In this document: positions 1 through 9,296 of the stretch, piece after piece
Layout: every line of letters starts with the position of its first letter
Numbering within the stretch: the first letter of the stretch is position 1
Source: Paenibacillus sp. 1_12
GTDB taxonomy: Bacteria > Bacillota > Bacilli > Paenibacillales > NBRC-103111
DNA: 64,000 nt
Direction: 5' to 3'
Assembly: GCF_900114475.1 (NCBI RefSeq)
Contig: NZ_FOTE01000004.1
Location: 313,580 to 377,579, forward strand
Notes under the pieces: model-generated
Database searches by the model: none
Seen by the model: only the letters and a program-made list of their open reading frames with translations
What the model was told of the DNA's origin: nothing
Translations under genes and position numbers: made by a program

Positions 1-721
1 CGTTCAAGCAGCACAGCAGCCTCAATCCGAAAGCTCCGACACTGTCGGCAACGCACACTGGGGTTTGGCGATGGACAATGAACTCCCGTGGTTTATGGAT
101 AATCTCTCCTTTACATCTGAATATAATGGTGACAAGAATCCGCTATTTAAACGCAGCCGCTTAGAATCAGCACTGACTTCGTGGAGTGACTGGGTTCATC
201 TTTCGGGGATTCTGAAACCGCTCGTTCATCGCAGAGCCGCTAGTGATTTCATTAATGGAAAAGTAGGCATATTCCTCAGCTCCTCCGAAATGCTGCCTAC
301 GGTAGAAAGATATATAGGAGGCAAGTTTCAGTTTGATGCAGGACGTATGCCCATACTTGCTCAGCAGGGAATAGTTCCCGAAATTCACGGTATGGTTCTG
401 TTGCATGCAGCAGCGCCCAAAGTGCAGGCTGCTCAAAGCTTTATGGCGTATCTGCTTCTTGAGCAGACGCAAGCTTCTCTATGGCGCAATAAAGGATTGA
501 TTCCATCTCGTTCCGATGTGCTGGTCAAGCTGCAGGAAGAAGAGGCTTGGAGCCAACGGCAAAAGATGATTTTGGATTCAGCCCGGATGCTTGCTGTGAA
601 ATCACCTTCAGTAAATGATTATGATCAATGGATGAGCATTCAGGCACTTATAGAACAATTGGAGCAAAATAAGGACGTTAATCTAAATAAGAAGCTAGAG
701 GAGATTTATGGAAGCCATTAA
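1..721 (+). CDS. ABC transporter solute-binding protein, C-terminal part (cut by window edge)
   Basis: The reading frame is open from base 2, so the start and signal peptide lie outside the window; about 239 residues are visible. The visible part resembles the C-terminal lobe of family 1 extracellular solute-binding proteins. It has the 'F-NGKVGIFLSSS' stretch near base 250, where the protein segment returns to the hinge, and a helical tail. Such lipoproteins capture sugars outside the membrane and hand them to a permease pair. No permease follows; a PP2C-like phosphatase gene comes next and its possible upstream start overlaps this stop. The substrate cannot be told. An internal TTG at 65 is not a real start, because similarity to the family continues upstream of it. 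Confidence 0.75.
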   Translation, partial: VQAAQQPQSESSDTVGNAHWGLAMDNELPWFMDNLSFTSEYNGDKNPLFKRSRLESALTSWSDWVHLSGILKPLVHRRAASDFINGKVGIFLSSSEMLPTVERYIGGKFQFDAGRMPILAQQGIVPEIHGMVLLHAAAPKVQAAQSFMAYLLLEQTQASLWRNKGLIPSRSDVLVKLQEEEAWSQRQKMILDSARMLAVKSPSVNDYDQWMSIQALIEQLEQNKDVNLNKKLEEIYGSH

Positions 722-785
722 AGAAAATAAAGCCGGATACGTGCCATATATAGATGCAGATGAAATGACAAGGAGGAAGGGAATC

Positions 786-1643
786 ATGAAGTTGGAGACG
801 TTATCGCTGCAAGGTACAACGGAATGGAATGAGGATGCACTGATTATTAATGAGCATTTACAGCTATTCGGAGTTTTGGACGGAGCTACCTCCTTGCATC
901 CTTACCGCGGTCCCAATAATGAAACAGGCGGGTATTTGGCCTCGCAGATTATTAAACAATATTTTGAATCCTTGGCAGAGGAGGATGTCAGAGACACCAA
1001 TTTGAAGCAGCTCGTGATTCAGGCGAATATTCGACTGCGGGATAAAATGGTTGAAGCAGGAATCCAGCTATCCGACAAAGCGGCATTATGGACCAGTGCA
1101 TTGGCGCTAATTCGGATTACGGACCATTATGTGGATTACGCACAGGTAGGCGACTGTATGATTGCAGCGGCATACAAGGATGATAGGATTCGTACCGTAT
1201 CTCGTGATCAGGTCGCTCACATTGACCAGCAGTCCAAGTTAATCTGGACAGAGGCAATTGGCCGAGGGGTCTCTAAACGAGAAGAGTTGTGGGAGCTTGT
1301 TAAGCCTGTGATTTTGCAAAATAAATCGAAGATGAACACAATGGAGGGCTACTCCATTCTAAGCGGTGAACCGGAGTTAGCTGATTTTATAGAGTATGGC
1401 AGGATCAACAGAATCCAATTAAAATCGCTGCTGCTTGTTACGGACGGGTTGTTCCCTCATTCGGAGAGCGGCATAGAGCCTGAGGATATGATTCAGCAGC
1501 TGACAACAAGGATTGAAAGTGATACATTGGCTGCTTATGCAGAATGGCTGTTTAATCTGGAGTTCGAAGATAAGGATTGCCAACGTTATCCCCGTTTTAA
1601 AATATCCGATGATAAGACGGGAATTTCAATTCGTTTTGAATAA
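786..1643 (+). CDS. PP2C-like (PPM-type) protein phosphatase
   Basis: A 285-residue protein with the PP2C metal-site pattern: NED at residues 15-17, the 'GVLDGATS' motif with Asp32, a central 'VGDC' and 'VTDGLFP' with Asp220 near the C-terminus. PP2C enzymes are Mn/Mg-dependent Ser/Thr phosphatases of the cytoplasm. No membrane segment or signal peptide is visible. I chose ATG 786 because AAGGAGG lies 9 bases upstream and the domain begins at once. An in-frame ATG at 708, with GAGGAG 6 bases upstream, would add 26 residues and overlap the preceding gene by 14 bases, so translational coupling is possible. The position directly after a sugar-binding protein gene is unusual, and the target is unknown. 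Confidence 0.7.
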   Translation: MKLETLSLQGTTEWNEDALIINEHLQLFGVLDGATSLHPYRGPNNETGGYLASQIIKQYFESLAEEDVRDTNLKQLVIQANIRLRDKMVEAGIQLSDKAALWTSALALIRITDHYVDYAQVGDCMIAAAYKDDRIRTVSRDQVAHIDQQSKLIWTEAIGRGVSKREELWELVKPVILQNKSKMNTMEGYSILSGEPELADFIEYGRINRIQLKSLLLVTDGLFPHSESGIEPEDMIQQLTTRIESDTLAAYAEWLFNLEFEDKDCQRYPRFKISDDKTGISIRFE

Positions 1644-1679
1644 ACGTTCAACTGATTATATAGTGACATTGTATTTGCC

Positions 1680-1730
1680 GCTGCTGCGGGGCACGAAGCT
1701 GTGAAGCTTCATATCCCGCAGCAGCTTTTT
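1680..1730 (+). terminator. Rho-independent terminator after the PP2C gene
   Basis: An 11-bp stem (1680-1690 with 1715-1725, GCTGCTGCGGG) is followed by five T. The loop holds a second small hairpin, GAAGCT/AGCTTC. It closes the SBP-PP2C unit and separates it from the GH130 gene. Confidence 0.85.
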
Positions 1731-1773
1731 GCGTATTCGCTTTTAGTCGTTTTTAGTCGTTTTGTCAGGCCAC

Positions 1774-1836
1774 CTAAAAATTGTATCCATTTTTCAAACA
1801 TTTATAGATGTTGGATAGAAACAGATGTATTACACT
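1774..1836 (+). promoter_or_regulatory. Activator-type promoter of the GH130 gene
   Basis: The box CTAAAAATTGTATC (1774-1787) is followed 34 bases from its start by a poor -35, ATGTTG (1808-1813), a 17-base spacer and TACACT (1831-1836). The same elements at identical distances occur at 6498-6560 before a binding-protein gene. Shared spacing and a weak -35 suggest an AraC-type activator site touching the polymerase site; the likely activator is the response regulator at 4871. This is inference from two copies only. Confidence 0.6.
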
Positions 1837-1928
1837 GACCATGTGAGGGTTTGAGCCGACAGAAGCTGAATGATGAAAAAAATGAGCGAAAAACGTGAAA
1901 ATATTGTATATTATGGAGGAAATCGTCT

Positions 1929-2924
1929 ATGTCTATGAGTGGAGTTCTGAAATCCAGTGCATGTATCACGCGTCATCCTGATAATCCAATTTTGACTGCA
2001 AGTGATGTGCCTTATAAGCCCGCTCTTGTTTTTAACGCAGGCGTCACTAAGTACGAAGGTCAGTATGTCATGATGTTCCGCAATGATTATGGCGATATCA
2101 ATAATGAAACTTTGCTTCCTATTAACACTACAAATTTGGGGCTTGCGTACAGCCAAGACGGTATCCATTGGAACGTGCAGGATCAACCCTGCTTTGGAAT
2201 GGAGAACGAGGAGATTATTAGAACTTACGACCCGCGTCTGACCGTTATTGACGGTCGCTGCTATGTCTGTTTTGCTGTAGATACGAAGCACGGCGTACGT
2301 GGGGGTGTAGCCGTTACGGACGATTTCGCGAGCTTCGAGATTCTGAGCTTATCCGCGCCGGATAATCGCAATATGGTGTTATTCCCTGAGCGGATCGACG
2401 GTAAATACATACGGCTAGAGCGTCCTTTTCCCGTCTATGGTAAAGGCGGCAAAGACGGCTTTGATATTTGGATTTCCGATTCTCCTGATTTGAAATATTG
2501 GGGGAATACGGAATTACTGCTGGGCTTGGAGCGGGTGCCTTTTGCCAATGATAAGCTTGGACCGGCAGCACCTCCGATAAAAACACCCAAAGGCTGGCTG
2601 ACTATGTTTCATGCTGTAGATATAGATCCTTCTCGTGGCAAAAACGGCTGGGAGTCGTTCTGGAGGAAGCGTTATACAGCGGGTATCATGCTGTTGGATT
2701 TGGACAATCCATACAAGATCATCGGTATGAGTCAAAAGCCTTTACTGGCACCAGAGGTAAGCTATGAGACAGAGGGCGGCTTCCGCAACGATGTCATTTT
2801 CCCTGGGGGAATGATTTTGGAGGACAATGGTGAGGTCAAAATCTATTATGGAGCGGCAGATACGGTAGAATGTTTGGCAACTGCCCATGTAGACGATTTA
2901 ATCCAGCTGTGTGTAACCAAGTAA
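1929..2924 (+). CDS. Glycoside hydrolase family 130 protein (beta-mannoside phosphorylase type)
   Basis: A 331-residue cytoplasmic protein without a signal peptide. It has the GH130 five-bladed propeller signature: 'HPDNPIL' near residue 16, 'NAGVTKYEGQYVMMFR' near 37-52, 'TYDPRLT' with the probable general-acid Asp, and 'RLERPFP' near 160. GH130 enzymes mostly phosphorolyse beta-mannosyl linkages, releasing mannose 1-phosphate, in beta-mannan or N-glycan use; which linkage is cut cannot be read here. ATGGAGG lies 9 bases before ATG 1929; ATG 1935 is an alternative start. A terminator separates it from the kinase gene downstream, so it is probably its own transcript under the promoter shared with system A. 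Confidence 0.85.
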   Translation: MSMSGVLKSSACITRHPDNPILTASDVPYKPALVFNAGVTKYEGQYVMMFRNDYGDINNETLLPINTTNLGLAYSQDGIHWNVQDQPCFGMENEEIIRTYDPRLTVIDGRCYVCFAVDTKHGVRGGVAVTDDFASFEILSLSAPDNRNMVLFPERIDGKYIRLERPFPVYGKGGKDGFDIWISDSPDLKYWGNTELLLGLERVPFANDKLGPAAPPIKTPKGWLTMFHAVDIDPSRGKNGWESFWRKRYTAGIMLLDLDNPYKIIGMSQKPLLAPEVSYETEGGFRNDVIFPGGMILEDNGEVKIYYGAADTVECLATAHVDDLIQLCVTK

Positions 2925-2960
2925 CCTAACTTGTATACTTGGATTCATATTCGCATTCCT

Positions 2961-3004
2961 GCAGGGAGGCTGTGTAGGACAGCAGCTTCTCTGCTTTATT
3001 TGTA
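2961..3004 (+). terminator. Terminator after the GH130 gene
   Basis: GCAGGGAGGCTG pairs with CAGCTTCTCTGC (two G-T pairs) across a short loop and is followed by TTTATTTG. It ends the single-gene GH130 transcript before the kinase gene. Confidence 0.7.
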
Positions 3005-3054
3005 TTTACGTTGGAAAAGCACTTTAGGGCTGCTTGCAGAGGGAGTACATCATA

Positions 3055-4893
3055 ATGAAGCATAGATATGTTCTCCAATACATCAATCAACATTTTAAAG
3101 TGAAATTAATACTCGTTCTATCTGTAATTATCATTGTTTGTTCAATGGTTACGGGTTATGTGTCCTATAGGATTTATTTGAATTTGTTTGAGAGCGAAAT
3201 CAGCAAGCAGTATCTGAATACAAGCAAGCAAACGATTGAGCAGATTGGCTTCAAAATTCAAGATATGTACAGGATTACGGACTTTATTTTTTTCCATCCG
3301 CTAGTTGAGCAAATTGTTCAAGGCATGCATGCCGAACCTGCGGAAGGAGAAAGCGTGGAGTATCGCGCGTTCATACTGGAGAGAGAGTTGGCCGACATTT
3401 TACTTCCTGTAAAAAATGAAACGCCGCAAATCCGCGCCTTGTATATCGTTGATTTGCAGGGGAGCAACAGCTACTTCAGTCATATGAATCCATCCATGCA
3501 GATCGAATTTCCGGAATTTTATAATAGGGTCAAAAGCGGCTTGAAGAGTCAATCCGCCGAGATCGTATGGCAGCGAATGGCCATTCAGGACTCTTCCGCC
3601 CCGTCCGGCGAGAAAAGCCATCTGGTAGCCGCTAGACTGCTCAAATCGACCAAACAGCAAATGGTATACGGCATGATTATTATGATTATTGACGAATCGT
3701 TTCTATCCAGCCCCCTCGACTCCTTAATGGCAGGCAGGACTACAGGGGCCTATATCTATGATCAATATAACAGGCTTGTGTACAGTAGGGAACCGGAAGG
3801 AGGAGCCGGGTTCGTGCCGGATTGGGAGAAGAGAGCGGGAACATTTACCCAACGCACCGACGGCAATGACTATTTATTTGTTAAAAGTGTTTATGAGCCT
3901 CGATCCTTCACCCTGGTGAGTGGCATTTCATTGGCTGATATTGAGGCTAAAGGACGAAGCGTTTATCAGGTAGCCTTAATTTCGGGTCTTGTCAGTGTCA
4001 TACTCATGGCGGTTTGTGTTTCCTTCTTTAGCGGCAGACTGCTTCAGCCGCTGCAAGGATTGGTAGCGGCTATGCAGCAGCTGCGCAAAGGGAATTTACA
4101 AGTGAAGCTTGCCAAAACGTCGAATGATGAGTTTGCTTTTCTGGCGGAGAGCTTTAATGCGATGGCAGCCGATATTCAATCCTTGATTCAGGAAGTATAT
4201 GTAAGCAAGCTGAGCGAGAAGGAGGCTGAATTGAAAGCGCTCCAGGCTCAGCTGAATCCGCACTTTTTATATAATGCGCTGAACTCCATTTATTGGAAAA
4301 TCATGCTGCTGTATGAGGATGAGGAAACAGCTTCGCTGGTCACTAGCTTGTCGGAGCTGCTCAGATACTCACTTGCACCCGTATCTACACCAAGCACCTT
4401 ACAGGAGGAGCTGGCGCAAATCCGTAATTATATTACGATTCAGGAAGCAAGGCATGGTGAAAATCTACATGTTAGTATGGAAGCCGAGGACGGGTTAAGC
4501 GGCTGCGGAATGCAGAGACTGCTGCTGCAGCCTCTGGTAGAGAATGTGTTTGTTCATGCCTTTCGTGATCAGACGGCTGACAAACGATTATCCATTCGAG
4601 CTTTCCGTCAGCATACTGACATGCATATTGAAATTGAAGACAATGGGTGTGGGATGGATGAAGATACGATCCGTCATATTATGGAGGATCGTTCCATCTT
4701 TGATCAGCATGGTGAACGGGAGAGCCTGGGCGTCCGCAATGTTACCCGGCGTATTTATCTTGTCCACGGCGAGCCGTACAGGTTGGATATCCGACGGCTT
4801 CAGCGAGGAACACTGATGCGGTTAATTTTACCTTGTGAAGCTTATCGGCTCATTAAAGGAGGTGCGGACGATGAATCAACTGCTTTTGGTTGA
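3055..4893 (+). CDS. YesM-like sensor histidine kinase (system A)
   Basis: A 612-residue membrane kinase. TM1 lies near residues 18-40, an extracytoplasmic sensor region of about 260 residues follows, then TM2 near 305-327, a HAMP linker, the His_kinase domain ('LNPHFLYN', phospho-acceptor His403) and a HATPase_c domain with an N box near 493-503 and 'DNGCGMD' near 529. This is the usual order of kinases paired with AraC-type regulators beside sugar ABC importers. ATG 3055 has AGGGAG 9 bases upstream; an upstream in-frame TTG at 3034 has no ribosome site. The end overlaps the regulator gene by 23 bases, which suggests translational coupling. The ligand is unknown, probably an oligosaccharide or a binding protein carrying one. 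Confidence 0.9.
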   Translation: MKHRYVLQYINQHFKVKLILVLSVIIIVCSMVTGYVSYRIYLNLFESEISKQYLNTSKQTIEQIGFKIQDMYRITDFIFFHPLVEQIVQGMHAEPAEGESVEYRAFILERELADILLPVKNETPQIRALYIVDLQGSNSYFSHMNPSMQIEFPEFYNRVKSGLKSQSAEIVWQRMAIQDSSAPSGEKSHLVAARLLKSTKQQMVYGMIIMIIDESFLSSPLDSLMAGRTTGAYIYDQYNRLVYSREPEGGAGFVPDWEKRAGTFTQRTDGNDYLFVKSVYEPRSFTLVSGISLADIEAKGRSVYQVALISGLVSVILMAVCVSFFSGRLLQPLQGLVAAMQQLRKGNLQVKLAKTSNDEFAFLAESFNAMAADIQSLIQEVYVSKLSEKEAELKALQAQLNPHFLYNALNSIYWKIMLLYEDEETASLVTSLSELLRYSLAPVSTPSTLQEELAQIRNYITIQEARHGENLHVSMEAEDGLSGCGMQRLLLQPLVENVFVHAFRDQTADKRLSIRAFRQHTDMHIEIEDNGCGMDEDTIRHIMEDRSIFDQHGERESLGVRNVTRRIYLVHGEPYRLDIRRLQRGTLMRLILPCEAYRLIKGGADDESTAFG

Positions 4894-6406
4894 GGATGAA
4901 CCTTTATTTAGAAAAGGTCTGGCAAAAATGATTGCCGGTTCCGGAACCAACTGGAACGTCTGCGGCGAAGCGGAGAATGGGCAGGAAGCAGAGAAGATGA
5001 TAGCTGAACTTGTGCCTGATCTGGTAATCACGGATATTCGGATGCCGTTAATGAACGGCCTTGAGCTGCTAAAGCGTGTGAAAAGCAAATTCCCGGATAT
5101 TGAGTTTATTATCATAACGGGCTTTCAGGATTTCGAATATGCTCAAACCGCACTTCGTTACGGCGCGCTCGACTTGTTGGTTAAGCCCTGCAGCAAAGTG
5201 GATGTTTATGAGGCGCTGGATAAAGTGTATGACCTTGTATTGGAGAAGCAGGCAAGGCTTAGAAAAGAGGAAACGGAGCATCAGCTGCTGCTGGAAAATA
5301 CGTTAAGGGCGATCTTTCTGAGATCTCCTTATCAGTCGGAAGCGGTGGCTGAGCTGGAGCGGGGTTTGAATGAATGTAAGCTCATTGTGTTTCGAATTAT
5401 CGACTACTATCCTTCCCATAAGCAATATACGAGGAGAGATGTGCCGTTACTGCAGTTTGCCGTCTTGAATATTATCAGTGAGCTGCTGGACACGTACGGG
5501 CTTGCCGGTAAGCTGCTGCTTATCGAATACGGCCGGTATGCCTTGCTGCTGTCTAATACGGCCGAGGAACAGGCTTTTTGTGATGCGGTATGCGAAACAG
5601 TCCCAAGGCTGCTCGGCTTATCCGTCTCAACGTATCATGCCGGCTTGGCTCGGAGCCTGACGCAGCTTGCCGATCTCTATGAAGCTGGTATGAAAGGAAC
5701 GAGTATGTCCGTGCGTACGGACAATGGAATGGAATCGGAAAGCGTATTGCCGATGAATCGGGCGCGTCAGCAGCTGATCAGCGCGCAGATGGTCGCTTTT
5801 ATCGGTTCCGGTCAAATGGATGCCTTAAAGCAGTATCTGGATCAGTTTATACAAGACGCTCATGGCATGTCTCTGGAAAATGGAAAAATGGAGGCATTAT
5901 CGCTAAGCTTTGCGCTTCAGGACACGGCCCGTAAACAATTTGAACAGCTGTATGAGCCTCAAATCTTGACGGAACGAATCAGTAAACTGCATAAGTGCGG
6001 CAGCACTAACGAGGTAAATGGTTGGATGCAGACGGAGACAGAGCGTTTTTTCAATAACTTTACAACATGGCAGCAAAAATACAGCGAGAATGCCGTATTC
6101 AAGGCTGAGCGGTATATGGAGGAGCATTATTCTGAATCCCTTCCCTTACAGCAGGTAGCTTCGCATGTGCATTTGAATGCGTCCTATTTCAGCCATTTGT
6201 TCAAGAAAGAAACCGGCCGCAGCTTTATTGATTATTTAATCGAGCTGCGCATGGAGAAAGCAAAGCAACTGCTCTCCAATACGGATATGAAAATTACGGA
6301 AATATCGGGCAGGATCGGCTACGATTTACCTAATTATTTCGCCAAGCTGTTCAAACAGGCCACGGGTCTGTCCCCGAAAGATTATCGCAAGCTTTATCAG
6401 AGTTGA
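4871..6406 (+). CDS. AraC-type response regulator (YesN-like, system A)
   Basis: A 511-residue cytoplasmic regulator. The N-terminal receiver domain has acidic 'EDE' near residue 8, phospho-acceptor Asp55 in 'ITDIRMP' and Lys105 in 'VKPC'. A linker of roughly 280 residues leads to two AraC helix-turn-helix motifs in the last 100 residues ('LQQVASHVHLNASYFSHLF' and 'ITEISGRIGYD'). AAAGGAGGTG lies 6 bases before ATG 4871, inside the end of the kinase gene. Its probable targets are the two matching promoters at 1774-1836 and 6498-6560, which flank the kinase/regulator pair. Confidence 0.9.
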   Translation: MNQLLLVEDEPLFRKGLAKMIAGSGTNWNVCGEAENGQEAEKMIAELVPDLVITDIRMPLMNGLELLKRVKSKFPDIEFIIITGFQDFEYAQTALRYGALDLLVKPCSKVDVYEALDKVYDLVLEKQARLRKEETEHQLLLENTLRAIFLRSPYQSEAVAELERGLNECKLIVFRIIDYYPSHKQYTRRDVPLLQFAVLNIISELLDTYGLAGKLLLIEYGRYALLLSNTAEEQAFCDAVCETVPRLLGLSVSTYHAGLARSLTQLADLYEAGMKGTSMSVRTDNGMESESVLPMNRARQQLISAQMVAFIGSGQMDALKQYLDQFIQDAHGMSLENGKMEALSLSFALQDTARKQFEQLYEPQILTERISKLHKCGSTNEVNGWMQTETERFFNNFTTWQQKYSENAVFKAERYMEEHYSESLPLQQVASHVHLNASYFSHLFKKETGRSFIDYLIELRMEKAKQLLSNTDMKITEISGRIGYDLPNYFAKLFKQATGLSPKDYRKLYQS

Positions 6407-6426
6407 GTCGACGGTTGGTTCTTGTG

Positions 6427-6475
6427 AAAAAAACGTTTCATTTGTTTGTTTTCAGACAAATGAAGCGTTTTTTTT
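6427..6475 (+). terminator. Terminator after the system A regulator
   Basis: A long A-rich/T-rich hairpin: AAAACG-TTTCATTTGT pairs with ACAAATGAA-GCGTTTT around a 10-base loop and ends in eight T. It separates the kinase/regulator transcript from the transporter operon. Confidence 0.9.
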
Positions 6476-6497
6476 GTTGTCAGGATAAAAAGATGAT

Positions 6498-6560
6498 CTA
6501 AAAATCGTATCTTTTTCCCCATAAATCGTAGATGTGGCTTCCTAACTATTTCCTTACAAT
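6498..6560 (+). promoter_or_regulatory. Activator-type promoter of the system A transporter operon
   Basis: CTAAAAATCGTATC (6498-6511), ATGTGG in the -35 position (6532-6537), a 17-base spacer and TACAAT (6555-6560). All spacings equal those at 1774-1836. The binding-protein gene starts 88 bases downstream. Confidence 0.65.
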
Positions 6561-6647
6561 TAGGGTTATGAAACAAACAACAAGTTAAGGAAGGTACGGT
6601 GAAATGAAGATGGTATGATAGACATTGTAAAGAATAGGGGGTAAACA

Positions 6648-8315
6648 ATGTCTAATCCAATGAAAAGAATGGTCGTCCCGGTGCTGATTTCAGCAGCGTT
6701 GGTCGCTTCCGCAGTTGGCTGTACCGGCCGAACCGACAAGAAAGCTGAGAGTGAGACACCCAAGTCTAATAAGCGGGCCATGATTACGGCAACGATCTAT
6801 GATCGTGGCAATATTCCTTCCAGTGAGGGCACGATTGAAAACAATAAAATCACGAAATGGATCAACGAATCGGGACCTGTAGATGTCAAGTTCATTGCTG
6901 TACCCCGGGCACAGTCAGAGCAAAAGCTGAGCACGTTATTCGCGGGCGGGGGAGCACCCGATCTGATTTTGGAATATGCGCCGCAGATTAAAAATCCATT
7001 GATCGACCAAAAGCAGCTGCGTCCGATTAGCGACATGATCGATAAGTACAGCACCGTATACAAAGCGCTTTTGCAAAAATATCCTTCACTGAAGAAAGCG
7101 GGAACAGGGGCAGATGGCCAGCTGTACCAGTTTGGACGAATTAATGAAACGATTCCGCAAAGGGGGTTGTTTATCCGTACGGATTGGTTGAAAAAGCTGA
7201 ACCTGAAAATCCCAAAAACGACAGAGGAGCTTTACCAGACAGCAAAAGCCTTCGCAGAGCAAGATCCCGACGGAAACGGCAAGAAGGATACATACGGTAT
7301 AGCCATGTCCTACAATTCGGGGAATATTCTGGATGAAATGTTTGGTGTCACTTACCCGGGCTTCATCGTGCAAAATAACGAGCTTATCCATGGCTGGGAC
7401 CATATTAAAGCGGCAACGGAGTTCAAGAAAAAGCTTTACAGTGAAGGTTTGGTCGATAAGGACTACTTGAACGACAAGAATGGTTCAAAGGCGAAGCAGG
7501 ATTTTCTGAAAGGTAAAACCGGGATCTACATGGAGCAATTTAATGTTCCGATTGTCTTTTATAACGACTATTATGTGAATTTGAAAAAAAATGTTCCGAA
7601 TGCTGAAATTACGGTCATTCCGTATCCGGAAACTCCGGTAGGGCAGTTTAATCCTATATTTGTAAATCCGATCCAAATGACAGCTGTTGTCAACGCTCAA
7701 GTCAAAGACACGGAAGCGGTGATGAAATATGTTGATTTTGCCGCATCCGAAAAATTCATGAAAACCATGTATTACGGCTTTGAGGGCGTACACAGCAAAT
7801 CGGAGCCAGGCAAATGTCCGCAGGTGATCAACCTGGATAAATGGAAAACCGAATTTAATTTCGGATCAGGAGATTTTGCTATGCTGGCTTCCCCGACATT
7901 AGCAGGCAAATGCTATTTTGGTACGGAAAAGCTTGATGCCCAGAATGAGCTTCAGAATCAGGTGAAAAAGATGTTTGAGGCGAATTCGTCCTTTATTCGT
8001 TTTGATCTACCGGTGGCGGGTCCGACGCACGCTGAACAAATGCCTCAGCTGCCGAAGGAGCTTCAGCAGATTTTGACCAATACGACGAAGCATGTCGGTG
8101 TCGGCGAAGGCGATATTTGGGTGAAGTCGATTTTGACGCCTGGCTATAGCCCCGAGCAAGCCAAACAGGATGCCATTGCAGCCTGGAACAAAGCCGGGGG
8201 CAAGCAGGTCGACGATTGGTACAAAAGCTTTTACGCCAACGATAAGGACAAAATGATTTTAACCCGGGATATCTACGATATTTTCAAAGAACAGCGTGCG
8301 CTTCAAAAGAAATAA
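6648..8315 (+). CDS. LplA-like sugar-binding lipoprotein (system A, first)
   Basis: A 555-residue lipoprotein: a type II signal peptide with lipobox AVGC places the acylated Cys at residue 25, so it is anchored on the outer face of the membrane. It belongs to the large binding proteins of the LplA group (about 500-560 residues) that serve LplB/YtcP permeases. 'DPDGNGKKD' at 206-214 resembles a calcium-binding EF-hand loop, common in this group. AGGGGG precedes ATG 6648. It heads an operon with two permeases. It is clearly paralogous to the protein at 46478: both carry 'YDRGNIP', 'GTIENN' and 'GKTGIY'. The sugar is unknown; the setting suggests a manno- or galacto-oligosaccharide. Confidence 0.9.
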   Translation: MSNPMKRMVVPVLISAALVASAVGCTGRTDKKAESETPKSNKRAMITATIYDRGNIPSSEGTIENNKITKWINESGPVDVKFIAVPRAQSEQKLSTLFAGGGAPDLILEYAPQIKNPLIDQKQLRPISDMIDKYSTVYKALLQKYPSLKKAGTGADGQLYQFGRINETIPQRGLFIRTDWLKKLNLKIPKTTEELYQTAKAFAEQDPDGNGKKDTYGIAMSYNSGNILDEMFGVTYPGFIVQNNELIHGWDHIKAATEFKKKLYSEGLVDKDYLNDKNGSKAKQDFLKGKTGIYMEQFNVPIVFYNDYYVNLKKNVPNAEITVIPYPETPVGQFNPIFVNPIQMTAVVNAQVKDTEAVMKYVDFAASEKFMKTMYYGFEGVHSKSEPGKCPQVINLDKWKTEFNFGSGDFAMLASPTLAGKCYFGTEKLDAQNELQNQVKKMFEANSSFIRFDLPVAGPTHAEQMPQLPKELQQILTNTTKHVGVGEGDIWVKSILTPGYSPEQAKQDAIAAWNKAGGKQVDDWYKSFYANDKDKMILTRDIYDIFKEQRALQKK

Positions 8316-8351
8316 TATCAACGAATTAGATAAACAGGCGGTGGAAAATGA

Positions 8352-9281
8352 ATGGGGACCGTACAGGCCAAAAACACTAAACAAGCTTTACGTTATTTAA
8401 ACAAGAAAAAATATTTGTATCTACTTTTAGTCCCATGTGTGGTCTATTTTCTAATATTTAATTATTTTCCGATGTATGGTGTCATCATCGCTTTTAAAGA
8501 TTTTAATTTTGCCAAAGGTATTGTTGGGAGTCCGTGGATCGGGTTAGAAAATTTCAGGTACATGTTCGGGCTGAGTGACTTTTACACGGTTTTTTGGAAC
8601 TCGCTCTACCTTAGCATGCTGAGGCTGGTATTCGGTTTCCCGTTTCCGATCCTGTTAGCCATACTTTTAAATGAAATGCGAAATCGAACGTACCAGAGGG
8701 TTACACAAACGATTATCTACCTGCCCCACTTTATATCCTGGGTTGTCATTGGAGGTATCCTCGTCAATTTCTTGTCCCCTTCCTGGGGTATTGTAAATAT
8801 TTTCCTCAAGCAAATTGGGATGGAGCCTGTGTTTTTTCTAGCGAATAATGATTATTTCCGACCTTTGGTCATTATTAGCAGTATTTGGAAGGAATCGGGT
8901 TGGGAAAGTATTCTTTATCTGGCTGCCATGATGAGTATCAATACGGAGTTATATGAGGCTGCCAGTATCGATGGTGCGAACCGATTGCAGAAAATGCAGT
9001 ACGTCACGTTGCCCGGTATCAAATCAACAATCGTCATTTTGCTTATTTTGAGACTTGGACAGATCATGGGCAATGGCTTCGAGCAAATCTTTGTGCTCCA
9101 AAACCCTTTGAATCTGGGTGTATCCGAGGTATTTGAAACTTATGTGTATCGGGTGGGGTTACTTGGAGGCCGGTTTTCCTTTGGAACCACGGTGGGGTTG
9201 TTTACCTCAGTTATCGGGTTAATTTTCCTGCTGGCAAGCAACCAAATTGCAAAATGGCTTAAAGAAGACGGGATATGGTAA
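8352..9281 (+). CDS. LplB-like sugar ABC permease (system A)
   Basis: A 309-residue inner-membrane permease of the CUT1 class with about six transmembrane segments. The EAA loop begins at Glu202 ('EAASIDGANR'), the contact site for the ATPase. The N-terminus 'FPMYGVIIAFKDFNF' is typical of LplB. It starts at ATG 8352, 36 bases after the binding-protein gene, with GGCGGTGG upstream. It forms the channel with the permease at 9297. No ATPase gene is nearby, so a shared MsmX-type ATPase encoded elsewhere is expected. It resembles the permease at 44594. Confidence 0.9.
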   Translation: MGTVQAKNTKQALRYLNKKKYLYLLLVPCVVYFLIFNYFPMYGVIIAFKDFNFAKGIVGSPWIGLENFRYMFGLSDFYTVFWNSLYLSMLRLVFGFPFPILLAILLNEMRNRTYQRVTQTIIYLPHFISWVVIGGILVNFLSPSWGIVNIFLKQIGMEPVFFLANNDYFRPLVIISSIWKESGWESILYLAAMMSINTELYEAASIDGANRLQKMQYVTLPGIKSTIVILLILRLGQIMGNGFEQIFVLQNPLNLGVSEVFETYVYRVGLLGGRFSFGTTVGLFTSVIGLIFLLASNQIAKWLKEDGIW

Positions 9282-9296
9282 AGGGGGACAGATGTA

